Assembly: GCF_014837295.1 (NCBI RefSeq)
Contig: NZ_JACYHB010000006.1
Coordinates: 1-64,000, forward strand
Origin: Cellulosimicrobium arenosum
GTDB taxonomy: Bacteria > Actinomycetota > Actinomycetes > Actinomycetales > Cellulomonadaceae
Length of the DNA stretch: 64,000 nucleotides
Direction of reading: 5' to 3'
The notes beneath the pieces were generated by a model. It worked only from the letters and a program-made list of their open reading frames with translations, made no database searches and had not been told where the DNA came from. Positions 54,273-63,810 of the stretch are shown here, one piece after another. Position 1 is the stretch's first letter. Every line of letters begins with the position of its first letter. A program made the translations under genes and the position numbers.

Positions 54273-55538
54273 TCAGGGGGCACGCCGCGAGCGTCGCGCC
54301 GAGCGCCCGACCACCGCGAGCGATCGTCGCACGACGCTTCCGCGGGCGGCGAACGCCTCCGCAGCGCCCGGCTCGCTGCGGGCGAAGGAGATGACGACGC
54401 CGAGTGCCGCCATCGTCGTGATGAGCGCGGTCCCACCGGCCGACACCAACGGGAGCGGGACCCCGATCACGGGCAGGAGACCGGCGACGACGCCGATGTT
54501 GACGAGCGCCTGCCCGACGATCCAGCACGCGATCGCCGCCGTCGCGATCTTGACGAACGGGTCGTCGTGGCGGCGCACGACGCGGCTCATCGCGAGGCCG
54601 AGCAGGACGAACAGCCCGAGCACCAGCAGCGTGCCGAGCAGCCCGAGCTCCTCGCCGATCACGGCGAAGATGAAGTCGTTGTGCGCCTCCGGCAGATAGC
54701 TCCACTTCTCCCGGCTGGCACCGAGACCGACGCCCGTCACGCCGCCCGTGCCGAGCGCCCGCAACCCGTGGGTGAACTGGTAGCACTCGTCCGCCAGGTC
54801 GGTGCACTCCCCGTACACCGCCGCGATGCGGTTCAGCCGGTCGCTGCCGTGCTGGAGGTAGATGAAGACGTAGGCGACGACGAACGCGGCGACCGCCGCA
54901 CCGCCGAACAGGAGCCGGGCGTCGGCGCCGGAGACGAAGAACGCGCCGGCGACGAGGAGCATGATGACGAGCGCCGTCCCGAGGTCGTTCCCGCCCAGCA
55001 CGAGCCCGACGACCGCGAGCGCTCCCGGAACCGCGGGGAGCAGCACGTGGCGCCACTGCCCGAGCAGTCGCTGCTTGCGGCCGAGCACCATCGCGAGCCA
55101 GAGCGCGAGGGCCAGCTTCGCGAGCTCGGACGGCTGGAAGCGGAACGAACCGAGAGGGATCCAGTTCGTGTTCCCGCCCACCGACGTGCCGACCAGCACG
55201 ACCGCGACGAGAAGTCCCAGCGCGATCAGGAGCCCCGGCCACGCGAGGCGCTTGTACCAGCGCACGGGCAGGCGCGCGCACACGAGCAGCAGCGGGAGGC
55301 CGATGAGGGCGAACCGCGCCTGGTTCAGGAACGCGACGTACGGCGAACGGCCCGCCGCGATCTCGGTCACGGCCGAGCTCGAGAACACCATGACCACGCC
55401 GATCACGGTGAGCAGGGTGGTCGCACCGACCAGGAGGTAGAAGCTCGTCACCGCGCTGTTCCACTGCCCGAGCCACGGCCGCTCGGGCTCCGCGGCGGGC
55501 CGTGCGGTCGCCGTGCCACGGCTCGCCGTCTGCGTCAT
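54273..55538 (-). CDS. ftsW: Septal peptidoglycan polymerase FtsW
   Basis: SEDS-family glycosyltransferase that polymerises lipid II at the septum with FtsI. The 421-residue protein has about ten transmembrane helices and the SEDS blocks RFQPSELAKLAL, GGNDLGTALV, REKWSYLPEAHNDFIFAVIGEE (split at PEAHNDF) and GVPLPLVSAGGTALI. The catalytic aspartate region of SEDS proteins (EAHNDFIF) is intact. The position between murD and murG is the standard dcw place for ftsW rather than rodA. Confidence 0.95.
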   Translation of the reverse strand: MTQTASRGTATARPAAEPERPWLGQWNSAVTSFYLLVGATTLLTVIGVVMVFSSSAVTEIAAGRSPYVAFLNQARFALIGLPLLLVCARLPVRWYKRLAWPGLLIALGLLVAVVLVGTSVGGNTNWIPLGSFRFQPSELAKLALALWLAMVLGRKQRLLGQWRHVLLPAVPGALAVVGLVLGGNDLGTALVIMLLVAGAFFVSGADARLLFGGAAVAAFVVAYVFIYLQHGSDRLNRIAAVYGECTDLADECYQFTHGLRALGTGGVTGVGLGASREKWSYLPEAHNDFIFAVIGEELGLLGTLLVLGLFVLLGLAMSRVVRRHDDPFVKIATAAIACWIVGQALVNIGVVAGLLPVIGVPLPLVSAGGTALITTMAALGVVISFARSEPGAAEAFAARGSVVRRSLAVVGRSARRSRRAP

Positions 55539-55541
55539 GGG

Positions 55542-57008
55542 CTACCGGTGCTCGGACGCCAGCGCACGAGCGGCGGCGGCGAAGGCCTCGCCGCGTGCGG
55601 CGTACGAGCGGAACTGGTCCATCGAGGCGCCCGCCGGCGCGAGCAGGACCGTGTCCCCGGATCGGGCCAGCGCGCGGGCGGAGTCGACGGCGCGGATCAT
55701 CACGGTCCCAGTGTCACCAGGATCGACCCGGACGACGGGGATATCGGGCGCGTGTCGAGACAGTGCCGTCGCGAACGGCTCGGCGTCGGCCCCGACGAGC
55801 ACGACGGCGCGCAGCCGGTCGCGCTGCGTGGCCACGAGCTCGTCGAACGACGCGCCCTTCGCGAGACCACCGGCGATCCAGACCACGGTGCCCGCCGCGA
55901 ACGACGCGAGGGACGCCGCCGCGGCGTGCGCGTTCGTCGCCTTCGAGTCGTCGACGTACGCGGCACCGTCGACGGTCGCGACGACCTCGATCCGGTGCGC
56001 CCCGGACCGGAAGGCCCGCATTCCGTCGCGCACCGCCGTCGCGTCCACGCCGTGCGCGCGTGCGAGGGCGGCGGCGGCGAGCGCGTCCGCGAGCACGTGC
56101 CCCGGGACGACGCCGTCCGGCCCGCCGAGGTGGGCCAGGTCGGCGAGCGTGGCGAGCTCGGCGGCGTACGTGTGCCGGTCGCGCGCGTCGGACGGCGCGT
56201 GGAACGCACGGTCCACCAGGACGCCGTCGACCACGCCGAGCTGTCCCCGGGCCGGCGCCCCGAGCGTGAACCCGACCGCGCGAGCCCCCTCGAGCACGTC
56301 GGCCTCCTCGACGAGAGCCAGGGTGCGGGGGTCGGCGACGTTGTAGACGCAGGCGACGCGGACGTCGGTGTAGACGCGTCCCTTGTCCGCCGCGTAGGCG
56401 TCGAGGCCACCGTGCCAGTCGAGGTGGTCGGGCGCGACGTTGAGCACGACGGACGCCTCGGGGGACGTCGTCCAGGTGTGGTGGAGCTGGAAGCTCGAGA
56501 GCTCGACGGCCAGCACGTCGACGGTCGGGTCGAGGGCGGCCTCCACGACGGGCGTGCCCACGTTCCCCACGGCGCGCGCGCGACGGCCCGACGCGACGAG
56601 GACCGACTGGAGCATCTCCACCGTCGTGGTCTTCCCGTTCGTCCCCGTGACGGCGAGCCACGGTGCCGGGGCCCCGGACGGACCGGGGACGCGCAACCGC
56701 CACGCGAGCTCGACCTCGCTCCACACGGGCACGGCGTGCCGACGCGCCGCGACGAGCAGAGGGTGGTCCGGCGCCCAGCCCGGCGAGACGACGACGAGGT
56801 CGGTGGTGGCCAGGTCCACCGCGGCCACGTCGTGCAGGTCCGCGTCGGTCGCCCGTGCGTCGACGGTGCGGACGCTCCCCGCTCGCGGTGCGAGCGCCGC
56901 GGCCGCCGCGCGACCGGACACCCCGAGGCCGGCGACGACGACGCGTGCCCGCTCGAGGGGGACCGCCGGCTCGTGCCCGTCCTGCCTGTCGTGGGAGGCG
57001 CGCGGCAC
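55542..57008 (-). CDS. murD: UDP-N-acetylmuramoylalanine--D-glutamate ligase
   Basis: Adds D-Glu to the growing stem peptide. The 488-residue ligase has the Rossmann loop GLGVSGRA (27-34), ATP loop TGTNGKTTT (121-129), LSSFQLHHT, NVAPDHLDWHG and DDSKATNAHA. The GTG start shares a base with the mraY stop (TAGTG). Its stop is 3 bases before ftsW. Confidence 0.95.
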   Translation of the reverse strand: MPRASHDRQDGHEPAVPLERARVVVAGLGVSGRAAAAALAPRAGSVRTVDARATDADLHDVAAVDLATTDLVVVSPGWAPDHPLLVAARRHAVPVWSEVELAWRLRVPGPSGAPAPWLAVTGTNGKTTTVEMLQSVLVASGRRARAVGNVGTPVVEAALDPTVDVLAVELSSFQLHHTWTTSPEASVVLNVAPDHLDWHGGLDAYAADKGRVYTDVRVACVYNVADPRTLALVEEADVLEGARAVGFTLGAPARGQLGVVDGVLVDRAFHAPSDARDRHTYAAELATLADLAHLGGPDGVVPGHVLADALAAAALARAHGVDATAVRDGMRAFRSGAHRIEVVATVDGAAYVDDSKATNAHAAAASLASFAAGTVVWIAGGLAKGASFDELVATQRDRLRAVVLVGADAEPFATALSRHAPDIPVVRVDPGDTGTVMIRAVDSARALARSGDTVLLAPAGASMDQFRSYAARGEAFAAAARALASEHR

Positions 57009-58090
57009 TACCCGACCACCCACTCCGCGTAGAAGATCCCGATGCCCAGCGCGGCGAACAGCCCTGCGATGAGCCAGAAGCGGATGACGATCGTGACCTC
57101 GCCCCAGCCGGAGAGCTCGAAGTGGTGGTGGAGCGGCGCCATCTTGAACACGCGTCGGCCGGTCATCTTGAAGAACCCGATCTGGATGATGTCCGAGAGC
57201 ACGATGATGACGAACAGCCCGCCGAGGATGGCCGCGAGCACCTCGGTGCGCGACAAGATCGACAGGCCCGCCAGCGCGCCGCCGAGCGCGAGCGAGCCGG
57301 TGTCGCCCATGAAGATCCTGGCCGGGCTCGCGTTCCACCACAGGAAGCCGAAGCACGCACCGACGATCGCGGCCGCCACGATCGCCAGGTCCTGCGGGTC
57401 CCGGACCTCGTAGCAGCTCGGACCGGCCGACGCGAGGCGCTGGCACGTCTGGTTGAGCTGCCAGATGCCGACCAGCACGTACGAGCCGAAGACGATGAGC
57501 GAGACCCCGGTCGCCAGGCCGTCGAGCCCGTCCGTCAGGTTCACGGCGTTCGACCACGCGGTGATGAGGAAGTTGGCCCAGACGACGAACAGGATCAGCC
57601 CGACGGTCACGCCGGCGAACGCGAGGTCCAGGTTCGTGTCGCGCAGGAACGAGATCCGCGTCGAGGCGGGCGTGCGGCCGTTCGCGTTCGGGAACTGCAG
57701 CGCGAGCACCGCGAACGTGATCCCGACCGCGCCCTGGCCGACGATCTTCGCACGCGCCGTCAGTCCGAGGCTGCGCTGCTTCTTGATCTTGGTGAAGTCG
57801 TCCAGGAACCCGACCAGGCCGAGGCCGGTCATGAGGAACAGGACCAGGAGCGCGGACACGCTGGGCCACCGGCCGGAGACCACGTAGGACATCGCCCAGC
57901 CGACGAGCGTGGCGCCGATGATCACGACACCGCCCATCGTGGGTGTGCCGCGCTTGGTGAAGTGGGCGGTCGGCCCGTCCTGGCGGACGAACTGGCCGTA
58001 GTTGCGGCGCACGAGGAACCGGATGAACAACGGTGTGCCCAGCAGCGCGACGACCAGCGCCACGCCGGCCGCGACGAGGACGGCGATCAT
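57008..58090 (-). CDS. mraY: Phospho-N-acetylmuramoyl-pentapeptide transferase
   Basis: Makes lipid I from UDP-MurNAc-pentapeptide and undecaprenyl phosphate. The 360-residue membrane enzyme has ten predicted helices, the catalytic aspartates in FLDDFTKI and [10 protein letters not shown], and the [10 protein letters not shown] and MAPLHHHFE motifs. The ATG overlaps the murF stop (ATGA). Confidence 0.97.
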   Translation of the reverse strand: MIAVLVAAGVALVVALLGTPLFIRFLVRRNYGQFVRQDGPTAHFTKRGTPTMGGVVIIGATLVGWAMSYVVSGRWPSVSALLVLFLMTGLGLVGFLDDFTKIKKQRSLGLTARAKIVGQGAVGITFAVLALQFPNANGRTPASTRISFLRDTNLDLAFAGVTVGLILFVVWANFLITAWSNAVNLTDGLDGLATGVSLIVFGSYVLVGIWQLNQTCQRLASAGPSCYEVRDPQDLAIVAAAIVGACFGFLWWNASPARIFMGDTGSLALGGALAGLSILSRTEVLAAILGGLFVIIVLSDIIQIGFFKMTGRRVFKMAPLHHHFELSGWGEVTIVIRFWLIAGLFAALGIGIFYAEWVVG

Positions 58091-59514
58091 GCGTCGCCAC
58101 CCGCCCGTCCGGTCGCGTCCGGGGCGGCGAGCTCGTCACCGAGCCGCCACAGCCCGGACCCGTTGGACGCCTTCACGAGCACGACGTCCCCTTCCCTCAG
58201 CTCGTCCCGCAGCAGGGCCGTCGCCGCCTCGACGTCCGGCGCGAACCGGACCTCGTCGCCCCACGAGCCCTCCTGCGTGGCGCCGTCGTGGAACCCGCCG
58301 GCGCCCTCACCGACCACGACGAGGAGCTTGATGTTCAACCGGACCACGAGCCGGCCGATCTCGTCGTGCGCCGCGCGCGAGCCCTCTCCGAGCTCGAGCA
58401 TCTCGCCCAGGACGGCGACCGAGCGTCGCTCCCGCCCGGCCATGACCGCGAGCGCCCGCAGGGCCGCACGCATCGAGTCCGGGTTGGCGTTGTAGGAGTC
58501 GTCGATGACGGTGATGCCGTCGGGGCGGTCCGTGACCTGCATGCGGTGCGGGCTCAGCGCGCTCGCGCCCGCCAGCCCTGCCGCGACGTCCGCGGGGCGC
58601 AGGCCGAGCTGCAGCGCGGCGGTCGCGGCGGCGAGCGCGTTCGTGACGTGGTGCTCGCCGACGAGGGCGAGCGTCACGGGGGTGCGCTCCTCGCCGCCGT
58701 CGTGGCGTACCCGCAGGGTGAACGACGCGCGACCGGCGCGGTCGATGGCGAGGTCCTCGGCGCGGACGTCTGCGGACGGGATGGTCCCGAACGTGACGAC
58801 GGCGCCGGGCGCGACCTCGGCCATCGCGACCACGCGCCGGTCGTCGGCGTTGAGGACCGCCGTCCCGCCCGCCGCCAGACCGGTGACGATCTCGGCCTTC
58901 GCGCGCGCGACCCCCTCGATGCCGCCGAACCCCCCGAGGTGCGCGCTGCCCACGGTCAGCACGACCGCGACGTCGGGCGGGGCGATGCGCGTCAGGTACG
59001 TCAGGTGCCCGACGCCGCTCGCCCCCATCTCCAGGACGAGGAAGCGGGTCTCGCGCGTCGCCTCGAGCACGGTCAGGGGCAGGCCGATCTCGTTGTTGAA
59101 GGACCCGCGCGGGACGACGGTCGACCCGTGCGGGCCGAGCAGCTGTCCGAGCAGGTCCTTGGTCGTCGTCTTGCCGACCGACCCCGTGATGCCGACGAGG
59201 CGCAGGTCGCCCTCGGCGCGCAGGGTCGCCAGCACGTGCCGGGCGAGCTCGCCGAGAGCCGCCTGCACGTCGTCGACCACGACGCACGGCACGTCCAGCT
59301 CGCGCCCTGCCAGGACGAGCGTCGCACCGGCGGCGACGGCCGCGACGGCGTAGTCGTGCCCGTCGACGTGCTCGCCGGGCAGGGCGACGAAGAGCGAACC
59401 GGCCTGCACGCGACGTGAGTCGACGACGACCGGGCCGCGCACCAGCACCTCGGCGTCCGCTGCGAGGCGCCCGCCGGTCGCTGCGGCGACCTGTGCCGCA
59501 GTGAGCTCGATCAT
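58087..59514 (-). CDS. murF: UDP-MurNAc-tripeptide--D-alanyl-D-alanine ligase
   Basis: Adds D-Ala-D-Ala to complete the pentapeptide. The 475-residue ligase has the N-terminal [15 protein letters not shown] (31-45), ATP loop [10 protein letters not shown] (111-120), [10 protein letters not shown] and [11 protein letters not shown]. The ATG overlaps the murE stop (ATGA). The frame's longer in-frame extension is a shadow of murE and is not used. Confidence 0.96.
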   Translation of the reverse strand: MIELTAAQVAAATGGRLAADAEVLVRGPVVVDSRRVQAGSLFVALPGEHVDGHDYAVAAVAAGATLVLAGRELDVPCVVVDDVQAALGELARHVLATLRAEGDLRLVGITGSVGKTTTKDLLGQLLGPHGSTVVPRGSFNNEIGLPLTVLEATRETRFLVLEMGASGVGHLTYLTRIAPPDVAVVLTVGSAHLGGFGGIEGVARAKAEIVTGLAAGGTAVLNADDRRVVAMAEVAPGAVVTFGTIPSADVRAEDLAIDRAGRASFTLRVRHDGGEERTPVTLALVGEHHVTNALAAATAALQLGLRPADVAAGLAGASALSPHRMQVTDRPDGITVIDDSYNANPDSMRAALRALAVMAGRERRSVAVLGEMLELGEGSRAAHDEIGRLVVRLNIKLLVVVGEGAGGFHDGATQEGSWGDEVRFAPDVEAATALLRDELREGDVVLVKASNGSGLWRLGDELAAPDATGRAGGDA

Positions 59515-61211
59515 GCGTGGGGCTCCTTCGGGTCGTGCTGCTGAACGGTCTGCGGCCGGTCGTGCCGGGAGGGTGGGGCTGCTGGGGCGGACGGTCCCGA
59601 CCGAGCGGCCCGGGCCGCGAGCGCGGCGCGCGCCTCGACCCGGTCGTCGAGCGCCAGGTCGACGCCCGCGACCTCCTGCCACACCTCGTGACCGCGACCG
59701 GCGACCAGCACCGTGTCCTCGGGCGCCGCCGCGAGGATCGAGTCGTGGATCGCCCGGGCGCGGGGCGCGACCTCGGACACCACGACGTGACGTGGTTCCG
59801 GAGCGGCGGCGGCGACGTCGCGCGCGGCGTGCGCACCCGGCAGCACCTCCGCGCGGACGGCAGCCGGGTCCTCGCCGTGGGGGTCGTCGTCGGTCACCAC
59901 GACGACGTCCGCGCCGTCGACCGCGACCGCGCCCATCGTCGGCCGCTTGCCCCGGTCACGGTCTCCCGTGGCACCGAAGACGACGACGAGCCGGCCCGTC
60001 GTCGTCGGGCGCAGCGCCTCGATCGCGAGGGCGAGAGCGTCCGGGTTGTGCGCGAAGTCCACGACGACGCGCGGCGCGTGCGGCGGCTCGGACACGACCT
60101 CCATCCGCCCCGGCACGGCGGCGGTGAGTCCTCCCGCGGCGTCCAGCGCCGCCTCGAGGTCACGCGGGTCGGTGCCGGCCTCGAGCACCATCGTCAGGGC
60201 GAGCGCCGCGTTGGCGACGTTGAAGTGCCCGGGCAGGGACGTCGTCGTGCGGACCTGCACCCCGTCGCGGTGACGCAGCGTGAAGGCCGTCCCGCCGGGC
60301 GCCGGGACGACGTCGGCGACGCTCCAGTCGGCCGTCGCGGCCCCGGTCGTCCCCGCGTCCGCGGCCGGGCCGACGCGCAGCGTCGTGACCGGCACCTGCG
60401 CGGCGCCGACCATGCGCTCTCCCCAGGCGTCGTCGACCACCACGACACCACGGCGCGCGTGCTGCTGCGTGAACAGCGTCGCCTTGGCCTCGAAGTAGGA
60501 CTGCAGGTCGCCGTGGAAGTCCAGGTGGTCCTGGCTGAGGTTCGTGAACCCGACGACGTCGAACACGAGGCCGTCGACCCGGTGCAGCGCGAGGGCGTGC
60601 GACGACACCTCCATCGCGAGCGTCCGGACCTCGTCCTCGACCATCGTCGCGAGGACCGCCTGCAGGTCCGCGGCCTCCGGGGTCGTCAGCCGGCTCGCGA
60701 GGACGCGGTCCCCCGAGCGCGTCTCGACGGTACCGACCAGGCCGGTCTTCCACCCGAGGGCACGCAGGACGTGGTCGACGAGGTAGGTGGTCGTGGTCTT
60801 GCCGTTCGTCCCGGTGACGCCGAACGTGGTGAGCCGCTCCGCCGGCTCCCCGTAGACCCAGGCCGCCACCGGTCCGAGCAGCTCGCGGGGGTCGGCCGCG
60901 ACCAGGACGGGCACGGCGACCGCGGCGTCCGCCAGCAGGGCCGCGCCCGCGGGATCGGTCAGCACGGCCCGTGCGCCGCGGGCCACCGCCGCGCCCGCGA
61001 ACGCCGCACCGTGCGCCCGCGCGCCGGGCAGCGCGACGAAGAGCTCGCCCTCGCCGACCGTGCGGTCGTCGGAGGCGACGGACCCGATCTCGACATGGCC
61101 GGTCCTGTCCGCTCCGGCGCCGCGGACCTCCAGGTCGAACCTCGCGGCCAGCTCCTGCAGCGTGCGGTGCGCGCTCGCGACGGGACGGAAGCGGTCGATC
61201 GGGGATGTCAC
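59511..61211 (-). CDS. murE: UDP-MurNAc-dipeptide--diamino acid ligase (non-DAP type)
   Basis: Adds the third residue of the stem peptide. The 566-residue ligase has VASDDRTVGEGELFVALPG (45-63), ATP loop GVTGTNGKTTTT (131-142) and NLSQDHLDFHG. At the site where diaminopimelate enzymes read D-N-P-R, this one reads D442-D443-P444-H445, so the arginine that grips the second carboxylate of diaminopimelate is missing. This points to L-lysine or, given the likely family, L-ornithine. The GTG start is leaderless (TAGGTT 7 bases upstream), giving the mur block its own promoter. Confidence 0.94.
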   Translation of the reverse strand: MTSPIDRFRPVASAHRTLQELAARFDLEVRGAGADRTGHVEIGSVASDDRTVGEGELFVALPGARAHGAAFAGAAVARGARAVLTDPAGAALLADAAVAVPVLVAADPRELLGPVAAWVYGEPAERLTTFGVTGTNGKTTTTYLVDHVLRALGWKTGLVGTVETRSGDRVLASRLTTPEAADLQAVLATMVEDEVRTLAMEVSSHALALHRVDGLVFDVVGFTNLSQDHLDFHGDLQSYFEAKATLFTQQHARRGVVVVDDAWGERMVGAAQVPVTTLRVGPAADAGTTGAATADWSVADVVPAPGGTAFTLRHRDGVQVRTTTSLPGHFNVANAALALTMVLEAGTDPRDLEAALDAAGGLTAAVPGRMEVVSEPPHAPRVVVDFAHNPDALALAIEALRPTTTGRLVVVFGATGDRDRGKRPTMGAVAVDGADVVVVTDDDPHGEDPAAVRAEVLPGAHAARDVAAAAPEPRHVVVSEVAPRARAIHDSILAAAPEDTVLVAGRGHEVWQEVAGVDLALDDRVEARAALAARAARSGPSAPAAPPSRHDRPQTVQQHDPKEPHA

Positions 61212-61218
61212 GAGCGCA

Positions 61219-61224
61219 AACCTA
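61219..61224 (-). promoter_or_regulatory. murE -10 element (leaderless, internal dcw promoter)
   Basis: TAGGTT on the minus strand, 7 bases before the murE GTG, in the 116-base gap after ftsI. It would let the mur ligase block be transcribed apart from rsmH-ftsL-ftsI. Confidence 0.6.
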
Positions 61225-61327
61225 CCGTGCCACCGGGAGCGGCCCCGCAGGCACGGCGGCCCCGCGTGCGCCCGATGAGGATGCTTCACGGGACCTTCAC
61301 GGAGCGACGGGGCGACCCGTGGCCCGG

Positions 61328-63346
61328 TCACCAGGTCGTGGGGAGCGGGACGTACGGCTCCGAGCTGGGCGGCACACCCTCGTGCTCGAGCGTGAACCCC
61401 ATGATGTCGCTGAACACCGGCGCAGCGACCACGCCACCGTAGATCGACGTGCGGGGGTTCTTGAGGAACACGGAGACCGTGTACTGCGGGTCGTCGGCAG
61501 GTGCCACGCCGATGAACGAGGCCATGATCCCCGAGAGCTTCCCGTCCGCACCGGCGGCCTCGGCCGTGCCGGTCTTGCCTGCCACGCGGTACCCGGGCAC
61601 CTCGGCGGCGGCCCCGGTGCCCTCCTCCACGACCGACTCCATCATGTGCAGCACGGTGTCGGCCGTCTCCTGGGAGACCACGCGCTGCGGCTCGTCCGCC
61701 GGCAGGGGTGCGAGGTCGCCCGAGACGTCGGTGGTGCCCGCGACGACGCGAGGCGTCATCCGCAGGCCGCCGTTCGCGACGGTGGCGAACACGCTCGTGG
61801 CCTGGACCGCGTTCACCGACACGCTCTGCCCGAAGAGCACCGCGTACTCGGTGCGCCCGTCCCACGAGTCGGCGGGGTGCAGGATCCCGGCCGACTCGCC
61901 GGGCAGGCCGAGACCGGTGTACTGCCCGAACCCGAACTTGTGGAGGTAGTCGTACCGCACCTGCCGCGGGATCTTCTCGCCGACCTGCACCGTGCCCGTG
62001 TTGGACGACTCCGCGAGCACGCCGGCCAGCGTCAGCCGCTCGACCCCGTGCTCGTGCGAGTCGCGGAACGTCTGACCGTTCTCCGTCGTGTACATGAAGG
62101 GCACCTCGAACTGCGAGTCGACCTTCGCGTAGCCGCCCTCGAGCGCCGCGGCCATCGTGACCACCTTGCCCGTCGACCCGGGGTCGAACACGTTCGACAC
62201 GGCCCGGCTGGGACGAGACACCGCGTCCGTCTCCCTGTTGTTCGGGTTGACCGTGCCCGAGTCCGCGAGCGCGAGGATCTCCCCCGTGCCGACCTTCTCC
62301 ACGACGGCGATCCCGTAGTCCGAGCCGCTCTCGCGCACCGCCCGGTCGACCGAGTCCTGCGCCTTCCACTGCACGTCGCGCGAGAGGGTCAGCCGCACGT
62401 CCTCGCCCGGGACGGGATCGACCGCCGTGCACTCACCGGTGGGGATGAGCTGTCCCCCCAGCCCCACCTCGCAGTCGCGCGATCCCGCGGTCCCTGCCAG
62501 GACGTCGTCGTAGGCCGACTCGATGCCGCCCATGCCCTCCTGGCTCGAGTTGACGTACCCGACGAGGTTGCCCGCGACGGTGTCGGCCGGGTAGGTCCGT
62601 TCGCTCGTGGGCTCCGTGATGACGTAGGCGCCGAGACCGAGGTCGGCGATCGCCCGCTGGACCTCCGGCACGACGTCGTGCTGGAGGACCTTGTACCGGG
62701 ACTCGCCGTTGAGGTCCGCCGCGAGCTCCGGCGCGGAGCGGCCCAGCACCGGCGCGAGGAGCTTCGCGACGCCGACGGCACCGCCCTCGGTGAGCGGCTC
62801 GCCGTCGACGACGTCGCCGTCCCGCGGGGTGAAGTCGGCGATCGCCTGCTGGTCCGCCACGATCGTGTAGCGGTCGACCGAGGTCGCGAGCACGACCCCG
62901 TCGGCGTCGGTGATGTCGCCCCGGTGCGCGAGAACCGTCGTGCTCCGCATCCGCTCGTCCCGCGCAGCCTGCGCGAGCGCCGGCCCCTCGAACACCTGGA
63001 CCTGCACGAGGCGCCCGACGAACAGCACCACGATCAGGGTCGTGATCGCCATGAGCCAGCGCTGACGGCGCTCCGGTCGACCGGGCTCGCGCGGCGGACG
63101 GCCGGGGCGTGCGGGCCGTGGCGGACGCGTCGGCGGCTGTGCCCGACCGGGACGTGCCGGCGTCGCGGTGCCGCGCGACGTGCCTGCGGAGCGACCGGTG
63201 CCCGACGCGCGCGCGGTCGCCGGCGCGCGGGTCCGGCCCGACGAGCGCGTGGGCCGGCGCGCCGCCGAGGTGGGACGGGCCGTGCTCGTGGCGCGCGAGC
63301 CGCCCGCACGACGGGTCGCCGTCTGGTTCGAGCGGCCCTGCGTCAT
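61328..63346 (-). CDS. ftsI: Septal transpeptidase FtsI (class B PBP)
   Basis: Cross-links septal peptidoglycan. The 672-residue protein has a long basic cytoplasmic N-terminus (1-96, Arg/Thr/Ala/Pro-rich), one transmembrane helix (97-117), the class B pedestal domain and a transpeptidase domain with S391-T-G-K394, S447-S-N449 and K591-T-G593. No PASTA domains follow. The ATG overlaps the ftsL stop (ATGA). It works with FtsW, encoded 6 kb away in the same cluster. Confidence 0.95.
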   Translation of the reverse strand: MTQGRSNQTATRRAGGSRATSTARPTSAARRPTRSSGRTRAPATARASGTGRSAGTSRGTATPARPGRAQPPTRPPRPARPGRPPREPGRPERRQRWLMAITTLIVVLFVGRLVQVQVFEGPALAQAARDERMRSTTVLAHRGDITDADGVVLATSVDRYTIVADQQAIADFTPRDGDVVDGEPLTEGGAVGVAKLLAPVLGRSAPELAADLNGESRYKVLQHDVVPEVQRAIADLGLGAYVITEPTSERTYPADTVAGNLVGYVNSSQEGMGGIESAYDDVLAGTAGSRDCEVGLGGQLIPTGECTAVDPVPGEDVRLTLSRDVQWKAQDSVDRAVRESGSDYGIAVVEKVGTGEILALADSGTVNPNNRETDAVSRPSRAVSNVFDPGSTGKVVTMAAALEGGYAKVDSQFEVPFMYTTENGQTFRDSHEHGVERLTLAGVLAESSNTGTVQVGEKIPRQVRYDYLHKFGFGQYTGLGLPGESAGILHPADSWDGRTEYAVLFGQSVSVNAVQATSVFATVANGGLRMTPRVVAGTTDVSGDLAPLPADEPQRVVSQETADTVLHMMESVVEEGTGAAAEVPGYRVAGKTGTAEAAGADGKLSGIMASFIGVAPADDPQYTVSVFLKNPRTSIYGGVVAAPVFSDIMGFTLEHEGVPPSSEPYVPLPTTW

Positions 63347-63810
63347 GGCCGGTCCTCGTCCTTCCCGCCGGCACCCACCACGGCACCGTCCGAGAGCCGG
63401 ACCATCGCGGGGTCCTCGGCCTCGACCATGCCGAGCGCACGGGCGCGATCGGGCAGCGCCGCCTCGGCCTCGCGGACCGCTGACTGGAGGGACTGCGTGT
63501 CCTCGGCCACCCGCCCCATCTCCCGCCGCAGGTCCGACATCTCGTACGAGCCGCGGGCCATCGAGGTGTTGAGCACGAGCGCGAGCAGCAGCGCGGTGCC
63601 CAGCACCGACATGCAGACCACGAGGAACGGCACGCGCGAGCGCGCCTGCAGCGGTGCGCGCACGAGCTCCAGGCGCGAGCGGGTGCCGCGGTCGACCGCG
63701 CCACCGGGCAGCGCCGTGAGCGCGGGACGGCCGCTGACCGTCGGGCGCGTCGCAGGTCGTGCGCTGCGCGCGGGCGGACGGCTCGTGGCCGCGGACGTCG
63801 AAGCGCTCAT
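63343..63810 (-). CDS. ftsL: FtsL-like division protein
   Basis: A 155-residue bitopic protein between rsmH and ftsI, the standard place of ftsL. It has a basic cytoplasmic part (1-58), a transmembrane helix (about 60-82, VPFLVVCMSVLGTALLLALVL in part) and a short leucine-poor coiled coil (92-120). FtsL proteins are poorly conserved, so the call rests on position and topology. The ATG overlaps the rsmH stop (ATGA). Confidence 0.82.
   Translation of the reverse strand: MSASTSAATSRPPARSARPATRPTVSGRPALTALPGGAVDRGTRSRLELVRAPLQARSRVPFLVVCMSVLGTALLLALVLNTSMARGSYEMSDLRREMGRVAEDTQSLQSAVREAEAALPDRARALGMVEAEDPAMVRLSDGAVVGAGGKDEDRP

Noticed and set aside
54183-57032. 949-codon plus-strand open frame opposite ftsW and murD
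   Set aside because: Antisense shadow; the sense genes have full family motifs.
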